Below are positions 8,027 through 15,953 of a stretch of DNA of 64,000 nt, one piece after another. Each line of letters begins with the position of its first letter. Position 1 is the first letter of the stretch. The notes below the pieces were generated by a model, which searched no databases, had not been told where the DNA came from, and saw only the letters and a list, made by a program, of their open reading frames with translations. Where the stretch lies: contig JBMNOE010000005.1 in assembly GCA_050942895.1 (NCBI GenBank), positions 62,001-126,000 of the forward strand, given 5' to 3'. The stretch comes from JBNRMR01 sp050942895. GTDB lineage: Bacteria; Bacillota; Clostridia; Christensenellales; UBA1750. A program made the position numbers and the translations under genes.

Positions 8027-9049
8027 ATGAAAAAGTCCAATCTTTTTAAAACAACTGCTTTTATAGCAATAATTGCGCTGCTGTTTACCGCTTGCTCAAG
8101 CCCAAACGGCGGGAACGCTGCCAATCAAGGGAGCGGGCAGGGAAACAATGCTGCTGAAGCTGCAACAGTTGAAATTACGGATGCCCATGGAACGGTGACT
8201 GTGCCTGTGAACCCGAAGAGCGTGGTTTCATTGGACAGCAGAACCTTTGAAACCTTGTCCGACTGGGGCGTTAAGCTGGCGGCGGCCCCGAAAGCTGTGA
8301 TGCCCGCCGACTCGCCATATGTGAGCGATGATTCTGTGCAGGATATCGGCAATCACCGCGAGCCTAACCTGGAGATAATCGCGGCGGTTGAACCTGAGCT
8401 TGTTATCATTGGCCAAAGATTCGCCGGCTTTTATGAGGATATAAAAGCACTGGTGCCAGATGCGGCCGTAATAGATCTTAACTTCGATGTATCCGTTGAG
8501 GCGGATACGCCCGGTGATAACCTTGTAAACGGGCTGAAGGACGCCACAATAAACCTGGGGAAAATATTTGATAAAAACGAAGAAGCGCAAAAGCTGGTAA
8601 GCGATTTCGATCAGGCGATTGCAAATGCAAAATCGGCGTACAATGGCGCAGATACAATAATGAGCATCGTCGTCTCCGGTGGAGAAATCGGGTTTTCAGC
8701 GCCTCTTTCCGGGCGTGTTTGGGGGCCGATGTACGAAATTTTCGGATGGGTTTCCGCTCTGGAAGTGGAAGGGGCATCTTCGGATCATCAAGGGGATGAT
8801 ATTTCCGTTGAAGCGATAGCGCAAAGCAATCCCGACTGGATTTTCGTGCTTGACCGTGACGCGTCGGTGTCTTCTTCGGCGGGCGCAGTTCCTGCGCAGG
8901 ATGTAATCGACAATTCGCCCGCGCTGCAGAACACAACAGCCGTTTCAAAAGGGCAGATAGTCTATGCCCCAAACGATACATATACAAACGAATCAATCCA
9001 AACCTATTTGGAGTTGTTTGGAGTTCTTGCAAGCGCGCTGGCACAATAA
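8027..9049 (+). CDS. iron-siderophore ABC transporter substrate-binding lipoprotein (YclQ/FepB-like)
   Basis: 340 residues. A lipoprotein signal peptide ends in LLFTACSS, so the mature protein is anchored by a lipidated Cys. Class III periplasmic-binding fold: VEITDAHGTVTVPVNP near residue 48, then EPNLEIIAAVEPELVIIG and a long connecting helix. It captures a ferric siderophore (or haem-like chelate) outside the membrane and delivers it to the permease encoded by the next two genes. The order binding protein-permease-permease-ATPase and the sequence style resemble the B. subtilis petrobactin importer YclNOPQ, but the ligand cannot be read from sequence. First gene behind the double-operator promoter. 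Confidence 0.92.
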   Translation: MKKSNLFKTTAFIAIIALLFTACSSPNGGNAANQGSGQGNNAAEAATVEITDAHGTVTVPVNPKSVVSLDSRTFETLSDWGVKLAAAPKAVMPADSPYVSDDSVQDIGNHREPNLEIIAAVEPELVIIGQRFAGFYEDIKALVPDAAVIDLNFDVSVEADTPGDNLVNGLKDATINLGKIFDKNEEAQKLVSDFDQAIANAKSAYNGADTIMSIVVSGGEIGFSAPLSGRVWGPMYEIFGWVSALEVEGASSDHQGDDISVEAIAQSNPDWIFVLDRDASVSSSAGAVPAQDVIDNSPALQNTTAVSKGQIVYAPNDTYTNESIQTYLELFGVLASALAQ

Positions 9050-9087
9050 TGCAGTAATAATAGAAGCCAAAAAAGGAGCATGAAAAA

Positions 9088-10101
9088 GTGCCCGTAAAAG
9101 AAGTGCAGAATAACGTTGGGGCTGAGTCTTCTCAGTTCCAACGTTATAATAACAACAGAATATGGACAAAGCCTTTTATGTCGGCAATAGCGGTCGTTGC
9201 TGTTTTGGGCGTTATATCATTATTTACAGGGGTTTATGATATAAGAGGACAGGCCGACGGGATGCAGATGTTTTTTATCACCCGCGTTCCAAGAACGGCC
9301 GCTCTGATGCTCACCGGCGCTGCCATGTCCATGTCGGGACTGGTCATGCAGCTTATTACCCAGAACCGCCTGGTTGAGCCCACAACGACGGGGACCATCG
9401 AGTGGGCGGGCCTGGGCCTCGTTTTTGTTTATCTATTGATCCCCGCGCCGACGCTCGTGCAAAGGATGGCCGGCGCCATCATATTTTCTTTTGCAGGAAC
9501 AATGGCCTTTTTTCTGCTCTTAAGGAGAGTGAAGCTGCGTTCGTCATTGATCGTTCCCATAATAGGCATGATGATGGGAGCGGTCGTCTCGGCAGTTTCC
9601 ACATTTATCGGCCTGGTTTTTAATATGACGCAGAGCATAGAAACCTGGTTCGTCGGCTCGTTTGCGCCTGTTCAGGTGGGCAGATATGAATATTTGTGGC
9701 TGATTGTGGCGATAACATTTTTTATTTTCATATACGCCGACAAGCTGACCCTGGCCGGGCTGGGCGAAGATGTCGCAACCAGCCTCGGTGCAAACTATAA
9801 CAGGATAATCCTCCTGGGAACAGCGCTCATCTCTTTTGCGGTGGGCATTGTCGCAGCTGTCATTGGGAACTTGCCTTTTTTGGGATTGATTGTGCCGAAC
9901 ATTGTTTCCATGTATAGAGGAGATGATCTTAGAAGCAATTTGCCCTGGGTTTGTGTGCTGGGAATGGGGACGATCACTGCCTGCGATATAATTTCCCGAA
10001 CAATCATCATGCCTTTTGAGGTGCCGGTGTCGTTGATACTTGGCACTGTGGGGGCAGTGGTGTTTATAATCATTCTGCTGAGAAAAAGGAGGCCGAAATG
10101 A
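9088..10101 (+). CDS. FecCD-type iron-siderophore permease subunit (YclN-like)
   Basis: 337 residues starting at GTG 9088, with AAGGAG at 9072-9077. BtuC/FecCD family membrane protein: multiple hydrophobic helices, the conserved VPRTAALMLTGAAMSMSG near residue 70, and the coupling-helix region GLGEDVATSLG before NLPFLGLIVPN. It pairs with the next permease to form the channel for the ferric chelate. It overlaps the following gene by four bases (ATGA). Confidence 0.93.
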   Translation: MPVKEVQNNVGAESSQFQRYNNNRIWTKPFMSAIAVVAVLGVISLFTGVYDIRGQADGMQMFFITRVPRTAALMLTGAAMSMSGLVMQLITQNRLVEPTTTGTIEWAGLGLVFVYLLIPAPTLVQRMAGAIIFSFAGTMAFFLLLRRVKLRSSLIVPIIGMMMGAVVSAVSTFIGLVFNMTQSIETWFVGSFAPVQVGRYEYLWLIVAITFFIFIYADKLTLAGLGEDVATSLGANYNRIILLGTALISFAVGIVAAVIGNLPFLGLIVPNIVSMYRGDDLRSNLPWVCVLGMGTITACDIISRTIIMPFEVPVSLILGTVGAVVFIIILLRKRRPK

Positions 10102-11162
10102 GCAAGCTGCTCCATGTAAAAAAAGATGATGGCGAAATCAGCTTCGGTCTTCATGGCCAGGAAAGATCTGCCAAAGCATTTCGCTCTGAAAAAGAGCAAA
10201 GACGCTACTGGGCCTTGCTGATAACTTTGATTATACTGGGCGCTCTGGCATCCTATGGGCTTTTGGTATATAAAAATCCGGTTCCGATAGAATCCCCTTC
10301 GTTTATTCCTGTCGTAAGAAGGAGGATGGTGGCCCTTGCCGCAATGCTTGTGGCGGCAGTTTGCCAGAGCCTGTCGACCGTCGCCTTTCAGTCGATCACC
10401 AACAATAAAATTATCACGCCTTCGCTGCTGGGCTTTGAAGCGCTTTACGGGGCGATACATACCAGCGCAATGTTCTTTTGGGGAATCAGCGCATTTATAA
10501 GCTTCAGCGGCGTGGGATCATTTCTTTTTCAAATAGTCGCGATGGTTTTAATGTGCCTGATCCTCTACGGATGGCTGCTTTCAGGCAAGTATGGCAATTT
10601 GCAGCTCATGCTGTTGGTGGGAGTCATAATGGGGGCCGGCCTTCGCTCAATCTCCACCTTTATGCGCAGGCTTCTTGCACCGTCTGAGTTTGACATTTTG
10701 CAGGCGAGGCTGTTCGGCTCTGTCAATAATGCCGATCCGGCGTATTTCCCCATCGCAATTCCAATTGTCATCATAGCAGCATTGCTCCTGATTGCCCACT
10801 CGAAAAAGCTGAACGTTTTATCTCTTGGAAAGAGCACCAGCACCGCCGTGGGCGTCAAGCATCAATCGAGCGTTATATATACACTGATATTGGTTTCTGT
10901 CCTGATGTCAGTTTCAACCGCATTGGTGGGTCCGCTCACATTCTTTGGTTTTTTAGTGGCCACCATGACCTACCAGGCAGCGGCGACATATGACCATAGA
11001 TACATTTTCCCCATGGCCCTTGCGATAGGGTTTCTGATCTTAACAGGCGCATACTTTTTCATGTATCATGTGTTCAATGCGCAGGGCGTAGTTTCGGTTA
11101 TTATCGAGATGTTCGGGGGTATAACATTTTTGGTAGTAATCTTAAGGAAGGGAGCATTATGA
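10098..11162 (+). CDS. FecCD-type iron-siderophore permease subunit (YclO-like)
   Basis: 354 residues, coupled to the previous gene by an ATGA overlap and to the ATPase gene by another. It has a longer cytoplasmic N-terminus (about 40 charged residues) than its partner, then RRRMVALAAMLVAAVCQSLS, the FecCD signature region, and about nine membrane segments. The coupling-helix motif is SLGKSTSTAVG. It should heterodimerise with the product of 9088-10101. Confidence 0.93.
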   Translation: MSKLLHVKKDDGEISFGLHGQERSAKAFRSEKEQRRYWALLITLIILGALASYGLLVYKNPVPIESPSFIPVVRRRMVALAAMLVAAVCQSLSTVAFQSITNNKIITPSLLGFEALYGAIHTSAMFFWGISAFISFSGVGSFLFQIVAMVLMCLILYGWLLSGKYGNLQLMLLVGVIMGAGLRSISTFMRRLLAPSEFDILQARLFGSVNNADPAYFPIAIPIVIIAALLLIAHSKKLNVLSLGKSTSTAVGVKHQSSVIYTLILVSVLMSVSTALVGPLTFFGFLVATMTYQAAATYDHRYIFPMALAIGFLILTGAYFFMYHVFNAQGVVSVIIEMFGGITFLVVILRKGAL

Positions 11163-11911
11163 TAAGAATCGATGATGCCAGGAAGCATTACACTGAAGAA
11201 GTCAAAATTGGCCCGCTGAATATAGAAATACCCAAGGCCGGCCTTACTTCGCTGATCGGCCCAAACGGGGCGGGCAAATCCACCGCGCTGCTGATGATCG
11301 GCAGGCTTTTAAGCATGGACGGAGGCCGGATTCATGTCGCTAATTTGGACGTTTCCAAGTCCAAGTCAGAAGACCTGGCGAAAATCATGACTATATTGCG
11401 GCAGGAAAACCACTTTGTTACAAGGCTTACCGTCAGGCAGCTTGTTGGGTTCGGGCGTTTTCCTTATTCAAAGGGCAGGCTGAACAAATATGACGAGGCT
11501 GTCATTTCCAAGTACATCGATTTTTTGCATCTTACCGATCTTGAGAACAGATACTTGGACGAGCTTTCGGGGGGACAGCGGCAAAGAGCATATGTGGCGA
11601 TGGTCTTGTGCCAGGAGACGGAATATGTGCTGCTGGACGAGCCATTGAACAACCTTGATGTTGCCCGCTCTGTTCAGATGATGGAGCATTTGCGGCTGGC
11701 GGCCACCGATTTTGGCAGAACGATTTTGACCGTCATGCATGATATAAACTTCGCGGCCAAATATTCCGATAGAATTTGCGCCATGAAAGATGGGCGGATT
11801 GTCGCCTTTGGAACGGTAGAGGAGATTATGGACTCGGCGCTTTTGACGGAAATCTTTGAAACGAAAATAGATATCATCGACGGACCGTATGGGCCTATTG
11901 CGGTTTTTTAG
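11159..11911 (+). CDS. iron-siderophore ABC transporter ATP-binding protein (YclP-like)
   Basis: 250 residues. Walker A GPNGAGKST near residues 36-44, Q-loop in ILRQENH, ABC signature LSGGQRQRAYVAM, Walker B YVLLDEPLNNLD and the switch His in TVMHDINFA. It energises the import system encoded just upstream and is the last gene of that four-gene operon. A 122-base gap without an obvious terminator separates it from the DsbA-family gene, so read-through is possible. Confidence 0.95.
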   Translation: MIRIDDARKHYTEEVKIGPLNIEIPKAGLTSLIGPNGAGKSTALLMIGRLLSMDGGRIHVANLDVSKSKSEDLAKIMTILRQENHFVTRLTVRQLVGFGRFPYSKGRLNKYDEAVISKYIDFLHLTDLENRYLDELSGGQRQRAYVAMVLCQETEYVLLDEPLNNLDVARSVQMMEHLRLAATDFGRTILTVMHDINFAAKYSDRICAMKDGRIVAFGTVEEIMDSALLTEIFETKIDIIDGPYGPIAVF

Positions 11912-12033
11912 CAGTTGCATGGCAAGCCTTCAGCCCGGGCAGGAAACTGCGAAGATTTGCAGAAATTCTACCTTGCGGCCTCAGAGCTGTGGCCGGGATG
12001 CACCAACAGGCGCCGTGCTTTTAGGGGGTAAAA

Positions 12034-12687
12034 ATGGAAAAAATGAAAATCATGATTTGGTCGGACTTTGTTTGCCCGTTTTGCTACATTGGGCAGGCGC
12101 ATTTATATAAGGCTCTTAAGGGCTTTGAGAACGCTGAAAAGGTCGATATAGAATATAAAAGCTTCATTCTTTCACCGGACGCGCAATATTCACCCGGGCA
12201 GGATTATTTTCAGCACTTTGCAGAGATGAAGGGCATTTTCGTTGATGAGGCCAGAGCCATGTTTAAGCAGGTCACAGACATGGGGCTTAGCGCCGGTGTG
12301 AACATAAACTATGATTTAGCAAAGGATGCAAACACATATGACGCTCACCGGGTATTGCAATATGCAAAGGAACTGGGAAAAGGCGCCGACTACACCAGGC
12401 GGTTTTACAAGGCGTTTTTTTCTGAAGGTGAAATTCTCAGCGATAAAGAAACCATTATTCGCCTGTCTGAAGAAGTGGGGATGGAGGGCGAAAAAGTTAA
12501 AAGCATATTGGACGGCGATGAATACGCCGAAAATGCAGATCAGGATATTTATGAGTCGCGGCTGATCGGGGTGAATTCCGTGCCCTTCTTTGTGTTCAAC
12601 AATAAATATTCTTTATCCGGTGCGCAGCCGGTTCAAGAGTTCAGCCGAATGCTGGAGAAGGTCTGGAAGGAAGAAAAAGCTGAATAA
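12034..12687 (+). CDS. DsbA family (FrnE-like) thiol oxidoreductase
   Basis: 217 residues. A thioredoxin-fold protein with the active site CPFC near residue 16 (SDFVCPFCYIGQ) and the cis-proline loop GVNSVPFFVF near residue 180. There is no signal peptide, so it acts in the cytoplasm. FrnE-type members are associated with oxidative or metal stress and with disulphide exchange; others of the superfamily are 2-hydroxychromene-2-carboxylate isomerases. GGGGG precedes the ATG; the Met three codons later (12043) is an alternative start. Position between an iron importer and bacterioferritin suggests, but does not prove, a redox role linked to iron. Confidence 0.88.
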   Translation: MEKMKIMIWSDFVCPFCYIGQAHLYKALKGFENAEKVDIEYKSFILSPDAQYSPGQDYFQHFAEMKGIFVDEARAMFKQVTDMGLSAGVNINYDLAKDANTYDAHRVLQYAKELGKGADYTRRFYKAFFSEGEILSDKETIIRLSEEVGMEGEKVKSILDGDEYAENADQDIYESRLIGVNSVPFFVFNNKYSLSGAQPVQEFSRMLEKVWKEEKAE

Positions 12688-13019
12688 AGCTGGCATGAAA
12701 CTGAGCCCTGCTGTGTCATTACGAAATCGTGTGTTTTCCGGCGCTTATTTCGAATATAACTCCAGAGTTATCATCAGCAGTAAAAAGGAAGCGCATGGGC
12801 GCTTGCGTGAAGCCGGGGATTGGCCCGCAGCATGACCCCAATTGCAGGCTCCGCCGAGCTGCCCCAGGCCAGCGTCTTTATGCTTGTGGAAACACGCAGC
12901 ATCCGCTGCAGGGGAGGGCAGGGGGAATCAGCGGCCAGAGAATAATGAACAGGCAGCCACTAAAAGAAGCTGCCTGTATTTTTATGCCAATTTATTTTTC
13001 AGCGCCTGATTTGAAGCGC
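12688..13019. other. 332-base gap without a gene
   Basis: Between the DsbA-family gene and bacterioferritin. A small hairpin (ATAACTC-CA-GAGTTAT) lies near 12757-12772 and a terminator at 12951-12985. Open frames crossing it lack ribosome binding sites and family motifs. I see nothing else. Confidence 0.5.
12951..12985 (+). terminator. rho-independent terminator between the DsbA-family gene and bfr
   Basis: AGGCAGC at 12951-12957 pairs with GCTGCCT at 12969-12975 around an 11-base loop, followed by GTATTTTTATG. It lies in the gap between two converging genes, and the T-run favours the plus direction. Confidence 0.7.
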
Positions 13020-13487
13020 CTAGTCCATCTGGGTTGTAAGGAAAAGGCCGAGGGTCATCTGCTCTATCTGATCCTGCATCTCCTCAAGCTCGTCCATGTG
13101 GCGGTCTTCGTCGTTGAGAATCTGCACCAGCATGTCCCTAGTTGCATGGTCGCGAAGCTCGCTTGCCAAAGCAATGGTGTCGTTGTAGGCTTTAATTGCG
13201 CCGAGCTCGGCCACGCGGTCGTTTTCAATCTGAGCGGACACTTCGCTGCCAATGTGGATATTGTTGAGATTGCTGACTATGGGTGTGCCGCCAAGGAAGA
13301 GTATCCTCCCAATCAGCTTTTCCGCATGCTTCATTTCGTCGATCGCCCGTTTTTCAAAGCCCGAGTGAAGCTTGCCATAGCCCCAATCCTCGCACATTTC
13401 CGCGTGGACTATGTATTGGTTGATTGCTGTCAGCTCATCGGCGAGCAAAAAATTCAACGCGTCAATAAGTCTGGGATCTCCCTTCAT
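13020..13487 (-). CDS. bfr: bacterioferritin
   Basis: 155 residues from the ATG at 13487, which follows GAGAGGAG at the right distance; the longer frame from 13505 merely translates that ribosome binding site. Ferritin-like four-helix protein that stores iron in a 24-mer cage. The di-iron ligands Glu18, Glu51 and His54, plus Glu and His in NDEDRHMDELE, match E. coli Bfr position by position. The haem-ligand Met52 is present in AIDEMKHAEK, which separates true bacterioferritin from ferritin. It has its own promoter on the minus strand and sits next to an iron importer. Confidence 0.94.
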   Translation of the reverse strand: MKGDPRLIDALNFLLADELTAINQYIVHAEMCEDWGYGKLHSGFEKRAIDEMKHAEKLIGRILFLGGTPIVSNLNNIHIGSEVSAQIENDRVAELGAIKAYNDTIALASELRDHATRDMLVQILNDEDRHMDELEEMQDQIEQMTLGLFLTTQMD

Positions 13488-13572
13488 GAATAAAACTCCT
13501 CTCAATGTGTTTTTTATTTTGATCTTTCAACGCGCCGCGGCCGTTGCGGCTTTGTAAAAATAATAATAATTT

Positions 13573-13601
13573 ATTATACATTTTTTTTCGCCTGTTATCA
13601 A
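13573..13601 (-). promoter_or_regulatory. bfr promoter
   Basis: On the minus strand TTGATA (13601-13596), a 17-base spacer and TATAAT (13578-13573). This leaves about 80 bases of leader before the bfr start. No GTTAG-type dyad was found here, so bfr seems outside the putative iron-operator regulon. Confidence 0.75.
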
Positions 13602-13667
13602 CATAAAAAGCGCATATTCTGTCGCATGAATCCGCGGCGCAGTTAAAAGCAAAATTATAGCTCAGAG

Positions 13668-13741
13668 AAAAAGCGCCTTTGCTGCGATGCGGTGCCAACA
13701 TTAAGCCGTTTTAAAAGAGAACGGAATCTTCTGGCGCTTTT
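13668..13741 (-). other. long-range inverted repeat with inner hairpin in the bfr/ABC intergenic gap
   Basis: AAAAGCGCC and GGCGCTTTT arms lie at both ends of this 74-base stretch, and CCGTT/AACGG forms an inner hairpin (13706-13724). Read on the minus strand the structure ends in a T-run, like a terminator of an unseen minus transcript or a structured leader upstream of bfr. No gene feeds into it. Function unknown. Confidence 0.35.
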
Positions 13742-13825
13742 GGTAAAATGCTGTCATTTAAACTGCTTTGATGAGATTATGGCCGCTTTTCCAGATATTG
13801 TCTGCTGGCTCTAAAGGGATTCCAT

Positions 13826-13917
13826 TAGAATTTGTCCATTTTTTAAGAATTTGTCTATTGAACTTGCCGGGGTCAAGCGGTATATAATTTATTTGTTAAA
13901 AACATATTTGGTATAAT
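13826..13917 (+). promoter_or_regulatory. direct-repeat activator site and promoters of the first sugar ABC operon
   Basis: Two 15-base direct repeats built on AGAATTTGTC (13826-13840 and 13845-13859, two mismatches, 19-base period) lie head-to-tail. The second overlaps the -35 box TTGAAC (13858-13863), which pairs with TATATA (13881-13886) over a 17-base spacer. A second start is possible at the extended -10 TGGTATAAT ending at 13917. Tandem direct repeats abutting the -35 box are the classic layout of AraC-type activation; the regulator encoded at 22175 is the obvious candidate. This fills most of the 487-base gap between bfr and the permease. Confidence 0.65.
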
Positions 13918-13974
13918 AAAAGCTAATTTAAAGAAGCGCAAAAGCGCAGAAGTTTTTCATTAGGAGTAAATGCT

Positions 13975-14946
13975 ATGCAATCAGTGCCAAATCAACCAAA
14001 AAATATGAGTGGAATCTCTCCCATTATACACAGCCCTCGCAGAAAGCCTGCGCTAAAAAGGCTGTTTGCCTCCTGGCAGCTATATGTTTTGCTGATTCCC
14101 GCTTTTATTTACTATGGTATATATCACTACGCGCCTATGTATGGTGTGCAGATAGCCTTTCGAGATTATACCCCCACTCTGGGGATCGCCGGCAGCCCAT
14201 GGGTGGGATTAAAACACTTTTTGCGCTTCTTTAGATCGATAGAGTTTTTCCGGCTTTTTAGAAACACGCTGTTGCTGAGCGTCTACAGCCTGGTATTCGA
14301 CTTTCCGTTTCCTATAATCCTTGCGCTGATGATCAACGAGCTGCGAAACCAACGGTACAAGAAATTTGTGCAAAACGTCACATATATGCCCCATTTTATC
14401 TCTAATGTTGTTCTTTGCGGAATGGTCATTTCGTTCACATCGCCGTCAGCAGGATTTATCAACATGATAATCCAGGCCTTCGGGGGCGACAGGATTGACT
14501 TTATGTCAAACCCCAGATATTTCAGGAGCATATACGTTATTTCAGGCGTTTGGCAGCAAACGGGATGGTCGTCCATAATATACATTGCGGCCCTTGCGGG
14601 CATTGATCGTGAGATGCTAGAGGCGGCCGAGATTGACGGTGTGAGCCGCATGCAGAAGATACTTTATATAAACATACCCTGTATACTGCCGACCATAATC
14701 GTGCTGCTGATAATGAACAGCGGGCGAGTGATGAATATTGGCTTTGAAAAGGTATTCCTGCTGCAAAACGCTTTGAACATGGAGGTCTCGGAAGTAATAT
14801 CGACATATGTGTACAAACGGGGCCTGCTGGGTGCGCAGTTCAGCTTCTCGGCCATGGTTGGGCTTTTTAACTCGGCAATAAATTTGGTTTTGCTGGTTCT
14901 TGTAAATAAGATTTCGCAAAAAGTTAGCGAAACGAGTCTGTGGTGA
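13975..14946 (+). CDS. carbohydrate ABC transporter permease (LplB family)
   Basis: 323 residues. MalF/LplB-type membrane subunit: SWQLYVLLIPAFIYYGIYHYAPMYGVQIAF is the typical first helix of LplB proteins, and EAAEIDGVSRMQKILY with the following IPCILP is the EAA loop that docks the ATPase. About six helices. It heads a six-gene operon for uptake and processing of an oligosaccharide. As usual for this subfamily no ATPase gene is nearby; a shared MsmX-type ATPase elsewhere would be needed. Confidence 0.94.
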   Translation: MQSVPNQPKNMSGISPIIHSPRRKPALKRLFASWQLYVLLIPAFIYYGIYHYAPMYGVQIAFRDYTPTLGIAGSPWVGLKHFLRFFRSIEFFRLFRNTLLLSVYSLVFDFPFPIILALMINELRNQRYKKFVQNVTYMPHFISNVVLCGMVISFTSPSAGFINMIIQAFGGDRIDFMSNPRYFRSIYVISGVWQQTGWSSIIYIAALAGIDREMLEAAEIDGVSRMQKILYINIPCILPTIIVLLIMNSGRVMNIGFEKVFLLQNALNMEVSEVISTYVYKRGLLGAQFSFSAMVGLFNSAINLVLLVLVNKISQKVSETSLW

Positions 14947-14947
14947 G

Positions 14948-15853
14948 GTGGTTATGAGTCAGAAAAGAATCCGCGAGTCCTCCGGCGATGCGCTGTTTAA
15001 TGTGACTAACATCATTCTGTTATCTCTTGCGGCATTTTTAGTGCTGTATCCGCTGTGGTTTGTGATCATTGCATCCATCAGCGACCCGACGCTGGTCAAC
15101 ATGGGCAAGGTGCTGCTGATCCCCAAAGGCATTTCATTTAACGCCTATAAAACCATTCTCACGGATGAAAATATTCTTACAGGCTACCGTAACACCATTT
15201 ACTACGCCGTTGTAGGTACGTCACTGAGCGTGATCTTAACCGCCATGACCGCCTACGCGATAGCACAGAAGCACCTTTACGGGCGCAAGCTGATAACCGG
15301 CGCGCTGCTGCTGACCATGTTTTTCAGCGGAGGCATCATCCCCACCTTTTTGATCATCGATAAGGTCGGTCTTTTGGATACTCCTTACACATTGCTGTTT
15401 GTCGGCGTGATAACGACCTATAATGTGATTATCACCAGAACATACATCCAAAGCAGCATACCCCAGGCGATGCTGGAGGCTGCCATGATCGACGGCTGCG
15501 GCGATATCGGGATTTTTTATACTCTGGTGCTGCCGCTGTCAAAGCCCGTGCTTTCCGTAATAGCGCTGTTTTATGCCTCTGCACAGTGGAACGGCTACTT
15601 CAACGCCCTTATATATCTGAACGAACGCAACTACATGCCGCTGCAGATTTTCCTTCGTGAAATTCTGATACAGAACTCAACCTCGCAAATTATAGATACC
15701 GAGGATGCAATCGAGATGGCGGAGAGGGCTAATCTTGCAAGGACGCTCAAGTATGCTCTCATAATCGTCGCATCCCTTCCGATGATTATCATATACCCCT
15801 TTGTCCAGAAATACTTTGTTGGGGGCGTAATGATCGGCTCGGTGAAGGGATAG
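14948..15853 (+). CDS. carbohydrate ABC transporter permease (YtcP/LplC family)
   Basis: 301 residues, partner of the preceding permease, with two bases between stop and start. GTG 14948 and ATG 14954 are both possible; GAGGTG lies so close that the choice is uncertain. ILLSLAAFLVLYPLWFVIIASISDP is the standard first segment, and LEAAMIDGCGDIGIFYTLVLPLSKP is the EAA motif. The C-terminus ends KYFVGGVMIGSVKG, typical of the family. Confidence 0.94.
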   Translation: MVMSQKRIRESSGDALFNVTNIILLSLAAFLVLYPLWFVIIASISDPTLVNMGKVLLIPKGISFNAYKTILTDENILTGYRNTIYYAVVGTSLSVILTAMTAYAIAQKHLYGRKLITGALLLTMFFSGGIIPTFLIIDKVGLLDTPYTLLFVGVITTYNVIITRTYIQSSIPQAMLEAAMIDGCGDIGIFYTLVLPLSKPVLSVIALFYASAQWNGYFNALIYLNERNYMPLQIFLREILIQNSTSQIIDTEDAIEMAERANLARTLKYALIIVASLPMIIIYPFVQKYFVGGVMIGSVKG

Positions 15854-15953
15854 TACTTTTCCTTAAGACAATAGCGAAAGGAGGCCGCTTTAACCCTTCG
15901 TTTTACCCTAAAACATAAAAATTATTGCTCTGCAAAAGAGAGAGGAGTATAAC

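Noticed and set aside
12729..13493. 254-residue frame on the plus strand
   Set aside because: It runs antisense through bacterioferritin, which has all catalytic residues, and shows no family motif or ribosome site.
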